Shown here: piece after piece, positions 1-8,968 of the stretch
How positions within the stretch are numbered: the first letter of the stretch is position 1
Layout: each line of letters starts with the position of its first letter
NCBI GenBank assembly: GCA_019075905.1
Contig: JAGXAM010000003.1
Coordinates: 62,001-126,000 of the forward strand
DNA: 64,000 nucleotides
Direction: 5' to 3'
Source of the DNA: Hyphomicrobiales bacterium
Lineage (GTDB): Bacteria; Pseudomonadota; Alphaproteobacteria; Rhizobiales; Beijerinckiaceae
The notes under the pieces: model-generated
Databases searched by the model: none
The model's input: the letters and a program-made list of their open reading frames with translations, nothing else
What the model was told of the DNA's origin: nothing
Translations under genes and position numbers: made by a program

Positions 1-156
1 CCAGTCGCGCTCGGTGGCCGCAATCGGATTCTTGCCGACCGCATAAGTCATCTTCGCCAGAATCGCCTCGCGCATCGCCACTTTGTCCGGCAGCGTTTCC
101 GCCTGCGCGGAGGCCGCGAGCGGATCGGCAGGGAGGGTCGTGACTGACGCATTCAT
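1..156 (-). CDS. glgP: Glycogen/alpha-glucan phosphorylase, N-terminal fragment
   Basis: Partial gene: only the first 52 codons lie in the window and the rest leaves at the left edge. The ATG is at 156. After a short variable leader the peptide reads AKMTYAVGKNPIAATERDW, which resembles the conserved N-terminal segment of bacterial alpha-glucan phosphorylases (pattern KLTY.VGK.P..A..DW). These enzymes release glucose 1-phosphate from glycogen. The call rests on this short motif, so it is probable rather than certain. It is divergent from the regulator gene that starts near 548. Confidence 0.6.
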   Translation of the reverse strand, partial: MNASVTTLPADPLAASAQAETLPDKVAMREAILAKMTYAVGKNPIAATERDW

Positions 157-547
157 CGCATGAACATCCGGCTTGATCTCGTTGCGAACAATGTGACGGT
201 GCCAAGGGGACAAAGTCAATCAGGACGCAGCAAATTTGGTCGCAATCCCGCCATAATGTCACGGTGCCGAACCGGGACCGGCCGCCCCCTGGGGAGAAGG
301 CCTCATCCACCATATTGTCATACTTATTCCGCAAAATTGCGCATAATGAATTGAATGCTCAACTGTTTTGACATAAACTGCAAAGCGATGCCCGAATTTG
401 CCGGGAATTGTGGAAATATAAAGCTACGATAGTTTAGATGTAAACCGATGCCGCATAATTCACGCAATCCGGGCCGATAAGTGCGGCCATGAATCTGTGC
501 CGACCAGAGACCTGGAGCACAAGCAAATCACCTTGGAAGTATCTCGA
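157..547. promoter_or_regulatory. Divergent intergenic region between glgP and the bzdR-like gene
   Basis: About 390 bases without a convincing gene. It holds an imperfect direct repeat, AATGTgACGGTGCC at 190-203 and AATGTcACGGTGCC at 255-268 (13 of 14 identical, 65 bases apart), then an AT-rich stretch at 310-480. A TTGACA hexamer lies at 368-373, but no good -10 box sits 16-18 bases downstream. The region must carry promoters for both flanking genes; which bases are used cannot be decided by eye. Confidence 0.4.
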
Positions 548-1486
548 ATGAAGACGTCATTTCATGAAATTGCCAGCTCGGCGGCCCGTGTGGGCGAGTC
601 GGAGTTCCTTGCCGAACTCGGCCGGCGCGCCCGCGCCCTGCGCACGCAATCGGGGCTCTCGCGCAAGCTGCTGGCGGAAAAGTCCGGCCTGTCAGAGCGC
701 TATATCGCCCAGCTGGAAGCCGGCAAGGGCAATGTCTCGGTGCTGCTGTTGCGGCGCATTTGCCATGGCATCAACGTGCCGATTGCGGCGCTGCTGCATC
801 CCCAGAGCGCCAATGCCACGCTTTTCGAGGAATTCCAGTCGCTGCTGACCGAAGCTGATCCCAAGCGCATCGAAGCCGCCCGCCGCGCCCTTCGCGAACC
901 GGCGCGCCAGCCCTCCGGCCCGGTGCGTCGGCTCGATCGCGTCGCCCTGATCGGCCTGCGCGGTGCCGGGAAATCAACCCTCGCCCGGCTCGCTGCCGAT
1001 GAGCTGAAATGGCCGTTTTTCGAGCTCAACCGCGAGATCGAGCGCGATCACGGCCTGCAAGTGCACGAAATCTTCCCGCTCTACGGCCAGAACGGTTACC
1101 GCCGCCTGGAGCAGGCCTCCCTGCGCGGCCTCACCACCCGGGCCGGTGCCATGCTGCTCGCCACCAATGGCGGCCTGGTATCCGACGCCCTGTCGATGGA
1201 AATCCTGCTGGAAAATTTCTACACGATCTGGATCAAGGCCTCGCCCGACGAGCATCTTGAGCGGGTGCGCGCCCAGGGCAAGACAAGGATCGTCGCCGAT
1301 GATGACATTGCCTTGGAGGAACTTCGTGCAATTCTCGGCGAGCGCGAGCTGCAATATGCTCGTGCCCATGCGACCATCGACACCACCGGCAAGAGCGTTG
1401 CCCATTCTCTGCATGATCTTCTTGCGGTCATTGCCGCCCATAGCGGTGTTGAAGTGCGCGCCAGTCAGGCCTTCGCCGCCGGCTGA
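548..1486 (+). CDS. BzdR/BoxR-type transcriptional regulator (HTH plus shikimate-kinase-like domain)
   Basis: 312-residue regulator. Residues about 25-85 form an XRE/Cro-type helix-turn-helix (LSRKLLAEKSGLSERYIAQL). From about residue 130 follows a shikimate-kinase-like ATP-binding domain with the Walker A motif GLRGAGKST. This fusion is diagnostic of BzdR and BoxR, which repress benzoate degradation genes and sense benzoyl-CoA through the kinase-like domain. The ATG at 548 is preferred because GGAAG precedes it and the HTH begins normally; an in-frame GTG at 497 would add 17 residues without a clear ribosome site. No box or bzd catabolic genes are adjacent in the visible sequence, so its target is unknown. 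Confidence 0.85.
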   Translation: MKTSFHEIASSAARVGESEFLAELGRRARALRTQSGLSRKLLAEKSGLSERYIAQLEAGKGNVSVLLLRRICHGINVPIAALLHPQSANATLFEEFQSLLTEADPKRIEAARRALREPARQPSGPVRRLDRVALIGLRGAGKSTLARLAADELKWPFFELNREIERDHGLQVHEIFPLYGQNGYRRLEQASLRGLTTRAGAMLLATNGGLVSDALSMEILLENFYTIWIKASPDEHLERVRAQGKTRIVADDDIALEELRAILGERELQYARAHATIDTTGKSVAHSLHDLLAVIAAHSGVEVRASQAFAAG

Positions 1487-4400
1487 GCTGGCGCCCGCAA
1501 CCAGCGGCGCGGCGACAAATGCCCGAGCCGGTCGAGCAGCATATAGGTTACCGGCGTCGTGAACAGCGTCAGCACCTGCGACACCATCAGGCCGCCGGCA
1601 ATGGTGATGCCGAGCGGCTGGCGCAATTCAAAGCCCGGCCCGGTCGCAAAAATCAGCGGCAGCGCCCCGAGCAGCGAGGCCATGGTCGTCATCAGGATCG
1701 GGCGGAAGCGGGCAATGCACGCCTGGTAAATCGCTTCCGCCGCATCGAGGTTTTCGGCCCGCTGCGCATGGATGGCGAAATCCACCAGCATGATCCCGTT
1801 CTTTTTGACAATGCCGATCAGCAGGATGATACCGATCAGCGCGATCAGCGACAAGGGCGTATGCGTCACCTCGAGCGCCAGCAGCGCCCCGAGCCCGGCT
1901 GATGGCAGGGTCGATAAAATGGTGATGGGGTGGATCAGGCTCTCGTAGAGAATGCCGAGCACCATATAAACCGCAATCAGCGCCGCGATGATCAGCAAGG
2001 GCCCCTCGCTCGATTGCGATCTGAAATCAGCCGCATCACCGGCAAATTCGGTATGCACGCCATCGGGCAGGTGCAGTGCCGCGACCTTCGCCAGAATGGT
2101 CGAGGTGGCTATGCCGATATCCTTTTGCGACTTGAGATTATAGGTGATCGTCACCGCGGGGAACTGGCCTTGATGGTTGATCGACAGCGGCGCCAGATCC
2201 CGGCGGATTTTTGCAAAGGCCGACAACGGCACCTGCACCCCGCCCGCCCCCGGCACAAATATCCTGGTCAGGTCCAGCGGGCTGTTACGATCGCGCGGGT
2301 CGAGTTCGAGCACCACGGTATATTGGTTGCGCGGATTATAGATCGTCGAAATCTGCCGCTGTGAAAACGCATCATTCAGCGCTGTATCGACATCGGTGAT
2401 CTTGACGCCGAGCCGCGCCGCAATCGAACGGTCGATATCGACATCTTCCTGCAGGCCGCTGCGCTCGGCATCGGTGCTGACATCGGCCAGTTGCGGAATG
2501 GCCTTCATCGCCGCCTCAACCCGGTTGACCGCCTGGTTCAGCTCCTTGTCGTCGGCATCCCACAAGGTGAATTGATATTGCGCCTTGGAGGCGCGCGGTG
2601 GCCCGCCGAAGGCCGAAGCCGCCACAAAAAACACCCGCATGCCCACCAGATTCGCCTCGCGCTGGCGCAGCCGGGCAATGATCTGCGACATCGACTGGCC
2701 GTGCAGCTCGCTTTGCGGCTTCAGCGAAATGAACATCCGCCCCTGATTGACCGATTGCCCGAAGCCGCCATTGTCAATCGACGATGACATCCCGGCAATC
2801 GCCGGATCATGTTGAATCAACGCTGCAGCTTTCTGCTGCAAGGCCTTCATGGCAGGAAAGGAAATGTCTGTTGCAGCTTCCGTCTGGGCAATGATCAGCC
2901 CGGTCTGCACGCTCGGAAACGCCCCCTTGGTGACGCTCAAGAACAGCCCGACCGTCAGCGCCACCGTCGTCACCAAAGTCATCAGCGTCAGGAACGGATG
3001 CTTCAGCACCCGCCGCAGCGCCCAGCCATAGCCCTTGATCAGCCGCGCCAGGCCACCTTCGATCAGCCGGTCGAAAAAATTGTGATGCCGCAGCCCCTCC
3101 GGCTTGATGAAATGCGCGCAGATCGTCGGCGTCAGCGTCAGCGACACAATGGTCGAAATCAGAATGGCGAAGGTCAGGGTCACTGAAAATTCGCGGAAAA
3201 ATTCGCCGGGCACACCCGGCAGGAACAACAGCGGGATGAAGGCTGCCGCCAGCGACACCGAAATCGACACCACGGTGAAGCCAATCTGCCTCGTGCCAGC
3301 CGCTGCCGCCTGCAGCGGCGTCAGGCCTTCGGCCAGTTTGCGCTCGACATTTTCAATGATGACAATGGCATCATCCACGACGAATCCCACCGACACCGCC
3401 AGCGCCATCAGCGACAGATTGTCGAGCGTGAAGCCGGCCGCCAGCATCAGCGCGCAGGTTCCCGCCAGCGCCAGCGGCACCGTCATGCCCGCCGCCAGCG
3501 TCGATGTCGTCCGCCGCAGAAACACGAAGATCACCATCATCACCATGATGATGGTCACCAGAATGGTCAGTTCCATATCGGTGATGCTGGAACGAATGAC
3601 GCCAGTGCGGTCATTGAGCACGGAAATATCGACACCGGCCGGCAGGAAGCGCTTCAATTGCGGCAGCAGCGCGCGAATGTCATCGACCATCTGGATGACA
3701 TTGGCATTGGCCTGCTGGGTGATCAGCAACGCCACCGACGGGCGGCCGTTATATGTGCCGAAACTGCGCGAGCTGCGCACCCCCCTGCCAATCGTCGCGA
3801 CATCCTTGAGCGGCACGCCGACGCCATTGACATTGGTGACGACAAGATTGCGATAATCGCGCGGGGCCAGCAATTGCGCATCCGAGGAAATGGTCTGCGC
3901 CACATGCGGCCCGTCTATGCCGCCGAGCGCCTGAAATGAATTTGCATTGGCAATGGTGGTGCGCAACTGGTCGAAGCTCACGCCCATGGCGGCCAGCCGC
4001 TGCGGATTGGCGGTGACACGAATGGCCGGCTGCTCGGCCCCCGAGACGATCACCTGGGCCACGCCCTTCACCTGGGCGATGCGCTGCGCCAGCACGCTGT
4101 CGGCAATGTCATAAAGCGCCGAGGGCGCCAGTGTCTTTGAGGTCAGGGCGAGAATATAGACCGGAAAGGCATTGGGATTGACCTTGCGGGAAATTGGCAG
4201 CGTCGGCAAATCGCCCGGCAGGTCGGTGGCCGCATCATTGAGCGCCGCCTGCACATCGCGCGCCGCGGCCACGACATTGCGGCTGAGGTCAAACTGCATG
4301 ATGATACGGGTAATGCCCAGTGACGAAGTCGAGGTCATCTGGTTGAGCCCGGCAATGGTGCCAAGATAACGCTCCAGTGGAGCCGCGACGGTGGTCGCCA

Positions 4401-4575
4401 TGGTTTGCGGATCGGCCCCGGGACGGCTTGCCGCCACAAACACCACCGGCAGGTCAACCGGCGGCAGATTGGCCACCGGCAGATGAAAATAGCTGATCAG
4501 GCCCACCAGAAACAGGCCCAGCGCCATCAGCGAGGTGCCAATCGGTCGCCGGATGAAATGCTCGAAGAAGCCCAT
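1465..4575 (-). CDS. RND multidrug efflux permease (MdtC-like)
   Basis: Inner-membrane proton-driven RND pump of about 1036 residues, the usual size. It opens with MGFFEHFIRRPIGTSLM, a typical first transmembrane segment, and carries the TM4 motif VDDAIVIIENVER with the paired aspartates used for proton relay. The ATG at 4575 is chosen over an in-frame start at 4638, which lies inside the preceding gene. It is last in a four-gene operon (outer membrane factor, adaptor, RND, RND) and starts 7 bases after the first permease. Two different permeases after one adaptor is the arrangement of MdtABC, where both are needed; the heteromeric reading here is inferred. The 3' end overlaps the convergent bzdR-like gene by 22 bases. 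Confidence 0.9.
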   Translation of the reverse strand: MGFFEHFIRRPIGTSLMALGLFLVGLISYFHLPVANLPPVDLPVVFVAASRPGADPQTMATTVAAPLERYLGTIAGLNQMTSTSSLGITRIIMQFDLSRNVVAAARDVQAALNDAATDLPGDLPTLPISRKVNPNAFPVYILALTSKTLAPSALYDIADSVLAQRIAQVKGVAQVIVSGAEQPAIRVTANPQRLAAMGVSFDQLRTTIANANSFQALGGIDGPHVAQTISSDAQLLAPRDYRNLVVTNVNGVGVPLKDVATIGRGVRSSRSFGTYNGRPSVALLITQQANANVIQMVDDIRALLPQLKRFLPAGVDISVLNDRTGVIRSSITDMELTILVTIIMVMMVIFVFLRRTTSTLAAGMTVPLALAGTCALMLAAGFTLDNLSLMALAVSVGFVVDDAIVIIENVERKLAEGLTPLQAAAAGTRQIGFTVVSISVSLAAAFIPLLFLPGVPGEFFREFSVTLTFAILISTIVSLTLTPTICAHFIKPEGLRHHNFFDRLIEGGLARLIKGYGWALRRVLKHPFLTLMTLVTTVALTVGLFLSVTKGAFPSVQTGLIIAQTEAATDISFPAMKALQQKAAALIQHDPAIAGMSSSIDNGGFGQSVNQGRMFISLKPQSELHGQSMSQIIARLRQREANLVGMRVFFVAASAFGGPPRASKAQYQFTLWDADDKELNQAVNRVEAAMKAIPQLADVSTDAERSGLQEDVDIDRSIAARLGVKITDVDTALNDAFSQRQISTIYNPRNQYTVVLELDPRDRNSPLDLTRIFVPGAGGVQVPLSAFAKIRRDLAPLSINHQGQFPAVTITYNLKSQKDIGIATSTILAKVAALHLPDGVHTEFAGDAADFRSQSSEGPLLIIAALIAVYMVLGILYESLIHPITILSTLPSAGLGALLALEVTHTPLSLIALIGIILLIGIVKKNGIMLVDFAIHAQRAENLDAAEAIYQACIARFRPILMTTMASLLGALPLIFATGPGFELRQPLGITIAGGLMVSQVLTLFTTPVTYMLLDRLGHLSPRRWLRAPAQPAAKA

Positions 4576-4582
4576 GGCGATG

Positions 4583-7500
4583 CTACTCCGCGGCCTTGCG
4601 CGGTCCGACATCCGCCACCACCACCGGGCTTTCGTCAATCGGCTCCAGTTTCTTGCCGCCCAGCCGCACCCGCACTCGTTCCATCATCAGATAGATCACC
4701 GGCGTCGAATAAAGCGTGATGAGCTGGCTGGCGAGCAGGCCGCCAATGATGGTGATGCCGAGCGGAATGCGCAATTCCGAACCCTCGCCATGGCCCAGCG
4801 CCAGCGGCAGGGCCCCAAACAACGCCGCCAGCGTCGTCATCATGATCGGACGGAAGCGCAATTGCGCCGCCTTGAGGATGGCGTCGCGCGGCGACAATCC
4901 CTCGACCCGCTCCGCTTCCAGCGCAAAGTCGATCATCATGATCGCGTTTTTCTTGACGATGCCCATCAGCAGCACAATGCCGATCAACGCGATCAGCGAC
5001 AGTTCATGCCCGGTCAGGATCAGCGCAATCAGCGCACCGACACCCGCCGATGGCAGCGTCGACAAAATCGTCACCGGATGAATGGCGCTCTCGTAAAGCA
5101 CGCCGAGCACGATATAGATTGCCACCACCGCGGCGAGGATCAGCAAAGGCTCGCCGGCCAACGATGACTGGAACTCCGAGGCATCACCCGAATAGCTGCC
5201 GGAAATTGTCGCCGGCATGCCAATGGCCGCCGAGGCGCTGGCGATCTCCTGTTCGGCCGCTCCCAGCGACCCGCCGGGCTTGAGATTGAACGAGATGGTA
5301 TCGGCCGGAAATTGCTCCTCATGCTCGATCGCCAGCGGTGCGGATGTCGTCGTAATGGTGGTGAAGGCCGAGAGCGGCACCTGCGCCCCGGCGACGCCCG
5401 GCACATAAATCTGCTTCAGGCTTTGCGAATTGGCGCGCCATTGCGGCCCGGCTTCGAGAATGACCCGGTATTGGTTGGTCTGCGCATAAATGGTCGAAAC
5501 CTGGCGCTGGCCAAAGGCATCATCGAGCGCATCGCTGACATTCTGCATCGAGACGCCAAGCCGGCCCGCCGCCGCCCGGTCGACATTGACCTGCAACCGC
5601 GCCCCGCCATTCTGCGCCTCGGCCGCGACATCATCGAGCACGCTCGAATTTTTCAGCGCTGCCACCAGCTTGTCGGTCCAGCTGTCGACCTCGCCCTGAT
5701 CGACGCCAAGCAGCGTATATTGATAGCGCGCCCGGCTGGAACGGGTGGAAATCTGCACGTCCTGCACACTCTGGAACGTCATGACGATGCCGGGCACCTC
5801 ATGCGCCAGTGCCACCAGATGCGGAATGACCTGGTCGGCCGTGCGCGTGCGCTGCTGGCGCGGTTTCAGCACGATGGTCAGCGCCCCGGCATTGGCGGTG
5901 GCATTGACATTGCTGACCCCGACAATGGCGGTGACGCTGGCGACATCCTTGTCCTCCCGCAGCTTCGCCGCCACCGCATACTGGCGCTTCTGCAATTGCG
6001 CGAAGGACACGGTCGGATCAGCCTCGCCGACCGCCGAAATCAGCCCGGTATCCTGCGAAGGCAGGAAGCCCTTGTCGATGCCGGCATAAAGCGCGAATGT
6101 GCCGGCAAGCGTCAACAGGATCGCCACCAGCATCAAGGTTTCGTGGCCGAGCACCCACTCAAGGCTGCGCCGGTAAGCGGCAAGCCCGCTCTCAGTCAAC
6201 CGCTCCAGCCGCCCCGCCGCCGCCTCCTGCCGGTTTTTGCGCGCTTTCAGCACCCAGGCGCACATCATCGGCGTCAGGGTCAGCGACACGATCGCCGACA
6301 CCACCACGGCAATGGTCAGGGTCACGGCAAATTCGCGGAACATGCGCCCGACAATGCCGGTCATGAACAGCAGCGGGATGAACACGGCTATCAGCGACAC
6401 CGTCAGCGAAATCACCGTAAAGCCGATTTCCGCCGCGCCCTGCAGGGCAGCCTCGAACGGCGCTTCGCCATCCTCGATGTGCCGGGCGATATTCTCGATC
6501 ATGACAATGGCGTCATCGACGACAAAGCCGGTGCCTATGGTCAGCGCCATAAGCGAGAGATTGTCGAGGCTGAATTTGGCAAAATACATGACGCCGAATG
6601 TAGCGATCAGCGACAAGGGCAGCGCGACGGCGGCAATCAGCGTGGCGCGCAGGGTGCGCAAAAAAATGAACACCACCAGCACCACCAGCAGCACGCTCAG
6701 GATCAGCGTGAACTGCACGTCGCTGATCGAGGCCTTGATCGTGCTTGTGCGGTCCTGCACATAATTCAGCGTCACGCCCTTGGGCAGGCTCGCAACCAGC
6801 CGTTGCAGGTCGGCACGAACCAGCGCCACGGTCTGCACCACATTGGCCCCGGGCTGGCGCTGAATGCCGATGATAACCGCCGGCTGGCCGCGATATTGCG
6901 CGCTGACCTGCGCATTTTCGAGGCCGTTCTTCACGCTCGCGACATCGGCAATGCGCACCGGCGCGCCGTTTTTATAGGCAATTGTCACATTGTTATAGTC
7001 GGCCGCGGCATTGATCTGGTCATTGGCCGAAATCGTGAAAGATTGCTGCGGGCCGTCGATATAACCCTTGGGCCCGGCGACATTGGCGCCAACGATCGCC
7101 GCCCGCAGATCCTCAAGGCCGAGGCCATAGGAGGCCAGCCGACCAAGATCGGCATCGATCCGCACCGCCGGGCGCACGCCGCCCTCGATCACCACGCGCC
7201 CGACGCCGGTCACCTGGCTCAGTCTCTGCGTCAGGATCGTGTCGGCAATGTCGGAAAGCTGGCGCACCGGCACCGTCGTTGACGTCAGCGCCACGGTCAG
7301 GATCGGCGCATCGGCCGGATTGACCTTGGAATAGACCGGCGGATAGGGCAGCCCGCGCGGCAGGCTCGACCCCGCGGCATTGATCGCCGATTGCACATCC
7401 TGGGCGGCAGAATCAATGTCGCGCGACAAGTCAAACTGCAGCGTGATTTCCGACAGGCCGAAGGTACTGGTCGAGGTCATGGTGGTCAGCGAGGCAATCT

Positions 7501-7717
7501 GGCCGAGCTGGCGCTCCAGGGGCGCGGTAATCAGGCTCGCCACCGTGTCGGGATTGGCCCCCGGCAATTGCGTGGTGATTTCGATGGTCGGGAAATCCAC
7601 CTGCGGCAGGGCCGAAATCGGCAATAACGAATAACCAAGCCAGCCGCCGATCAGGATCGCCAGGGCCAGCAGCGATGTCGCAATCGGCCGGCGAATGAAA
7701 AGCGCCGAGCCGATCAT
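4583..7717 (-). CDS. RND multidrug efflux permease (MdtB-like)
   Basis: 1044-residue RND permease beginning MIGSALFIRRPIATSLL. The TM4 motif VDDAIVMIENIARH has the proton-relay aspartates, and the second repeat contains GIVKKNAIMMIDFAL, typical of MdtB/MdtC. Its start codon overlaps the stop of the adaptor gene by 4 bases, implying translational coupling. It probably pairs with the permease immediately downstream. The exported compounds cannot be read from sequence; relatives export bile salts, novobiocin and similar amphiphiles. Confidence 0.92.
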   Translation of the reverse strand: MIGSALFIRRPIATSLLALAILIGGWLGYSLLPISALPQVDFPTIEITTQLPGANPDTVASLITAPLERQLGQIASLTTMTSTSTFGLSEITLQFDLSRDIDSAAQDVQSAINAAGSSLPRGLPYPPVYSKVNPADAPILTVALTSTTVPVRQLSDIADTILTQRLSQVTGVGRVVIEGGVRPAVRIDADLGRLASYGLGLEDLRAAIVGANVAGPKGYIDGPQQSFTISANDQINAAADYNNVTIAYKNGAPVRIADVASVKNGLENAQVSAQYRGQPAVIIGIQRQPGANVVQTVALVRADLQRLVASLPKGVTLNYVQDRTSTIKASISDVQFTLILSVLLVVLVVFIFLRTLRATLIAAVALPLSLIATFGVMYFAKFSLDNLSLMALTIGTGFVVDDAIVMIENIARHIEDGEAPFEAALQGAAEIGFTVISLTVSLIAVFIPLLFMTGIVGRMFREFAVTLTIAVVVSAIVSLTLTPMMCAWVLKARKNRQEAAAGRLERLTESGLAAYRRSLEWVLGHETLMLVAILLTLAGTFALYAGIDKGFLPSQDTGLISAVGEADPTVSFAQLQKRQYAVAAKLREDKDVASVTAIVGVSNVNATANAGALTIVLKPRQQRTRTADQVIPHLVALAHEVPGIVMTFQSVQDVQISTRSSRARYQYTLLGVDQGEVDSWTDKLVAALKNSSVLDDVAAEAQNGGARLQVNVDRAAAGRLGVSMQNVSDALDDAFGQRQVSTIYAQTNQYRVILEAGPQWRANSQSLKQIYVPGVAGAQVPLSAFTTITTTSAPLAIEHEEQFPADTISFNLKPGGSLGAAEQEIASASAAIGMPATISGSYSGDASEFQSSLAGEPLLILAAVVAIYIVLGVLYESAIHPVTILSTLPSAGVGALIALILTGHELSLIALIGIVLLMGIVKKNAIMMIDFALEAERVEGLSPRDAILKAAQLRFRPIMMTTLAALFGALPLALGHGEGSELRIPLGITIIGGLLASQLITLYSTPVIYLMMERVRVRLGGKKLEPIDESPVVVADVGPRKAAE

Positions 7718-8913
7718 GATGGCGGCTTGCCCGCCGCGCCGGTGCCAACCTTGACCTTGCTGCCATCCGCGAGTTGCGTGAATCCGGAGGTGACCACGAC
7801 ATCGCCCGCCTTCAAGCCGGATGTCACGACGATCAGGTTTTGCGTCTCGACCCCTGCCACAACCTTGCGCACACTCACCTTGTCACCCTGCAGCAGATAG
7901 ACAAAATCGCCATCCGGCCCGCGTTGCAGGGCCTGCGGCGGCACGCCGATCACGCCCTTGAGAACGGTCTCCAGCACACGCACATTGACAAAGGCGCCCG
8001 GCCATAGCGCGAGGCCGGCATTCGGCACCTCGGCCTTCATCTGCACCGTGCCGGTCGTGACATCGACGGCGTTGTTGATGACTTTCAGCACGCCCTGTTC
8101 GAGCTTCTTGCCGGTCTGCGGCTGGTCGATCTCGACCGTCACCGGCCCGCTCGCCATCGCCTTGTTGATCGCCCCCAGCTCCTGCTGCGGCACATTGAAG
8201 ACGACGCCGATCGGCTTCATCTGCGTCACCGTGACAATGCTGGTCGCCGTGCCGCCGGAATAGACCTGCGCCCCGACACTCAGCGTCCTGATGCCGGTGC
8301 GCCCGGCCAGCGGCGAGGTGATTCTGGTATAGGCCAGCGTCGTCCTGGCGCTGTCGATCGCCGCCTGGTCGGATTTCACCTGCGCCGCCTGCTGGGCCAC
8401 GGTCGCCCGCTGCGTATCGGCCTGCTGCGTGGTCACCGCCTTGGCCGCCAGCAGGCCCTGATAGCGCTTGAGATCACGCTGGCCATTGGCCAGCAACGCC
8501 TGGTCCTGCGCCAGTTTCGCCTGCGCCTGTTCCAGCGCTGCCTGATAGGTCGCCGGATCGAGCGTTGCCAGCAAGGCGCCCTTGGCGACATCCTGCCCCT
8601 CCTTGAAATCAAGGCTGGTCAGGGTGCCGGCTATCTGCGGGCTCACCGCCACGGAATTGAGGGCATTCACCGTGCCCACGGCATCGACATAGACCGGCAC
8701 ATCCACGGTGCCGAGCTTGGCGACCAGCACATTTGGCGGCGGCCCGCCGGATTTCCGGCCGCCCTGCGCCGCCTTGCCGCCCGCAGCCGCACCCGTTTTG
8801 GGGGGCACGGTCTTGTGGGTGAACACCAGCCAGACCAAGGCAGCCAGCACACCGAGAAACAGCACTTGGCCGAGGCGTCGCAACAAGGTTTTCATCGGCG
8901 TCTGACGATCCAT
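7714..8913 (-). CDS. RND efflux periplasmic adaptor (MdtA/HlyD family)
   Basis: 399 residues. An N-terminal membrane anchor (LGQVLFLGVLAALVWLVF) is followed by a Lys/Gly/Pro-rich linker, a lipoyl-like segment, a coiled-coil hairpin rich in Ala and Gln (about 125-200), and a beta-barrel domain. This is the standard layout of membrane fusion proteins bridging RND permease and outer membrane channel. An internal ATG at 8895 (MKTLLRRLG) is an equally possible start. It lies 55 bases after the outer membrane factor gene and overlaps the next permease by 4 bases. Confidence 0.92.
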   Translation of the reverse strand: MDRQTPMKTLLRRLGQVLFLGVLAALVWLVFTHKTVPPKTGAAAGGKAAQGGRKSGGPPPNVLVAKLGTVDVPVYVDAVGTVNALNSVAVSPQIAGTLTSLDFKEGQDVAKGALLATLDPATYQAALEQAQAKLAQDQALLANGQRDLKRYQGLLAAKAVTTQQADTQRATVAQQAAQVKSDQAAIDSARTTLAYTRITSPLAGRTGIRTLSVGAQVYSGGTATSIVTVTQMKPIGVVFNVPQQELGAINKAMASGPVTVEIDQPQTGKKLEQGVLKVINNAVDVTTGTVQMKAEVPNAGLALWPGAFVNVRVLETVLKGVIGVPPQALQRGPDGDFVYLLQGDKVSVRKVVAGVETQNLIVVTSGLKAGDVVVTSGFTQLADGSKVKVGTGAAGKPPS

Positions 8914-8968
8914 TTCATGTCGGTTGCGAGACTATTCACATATATAGGCTTGTTTCGTGCGATTGTGA

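Noticed and set aside
5312-7282. A 656-codon open frame on the plus strand
   Set aside because: It is the antisense of the MdtB-like permease gene; GC-rich codons keep the opposite frame open, and the peptide is rich in His, Arg and Gln with no domain.
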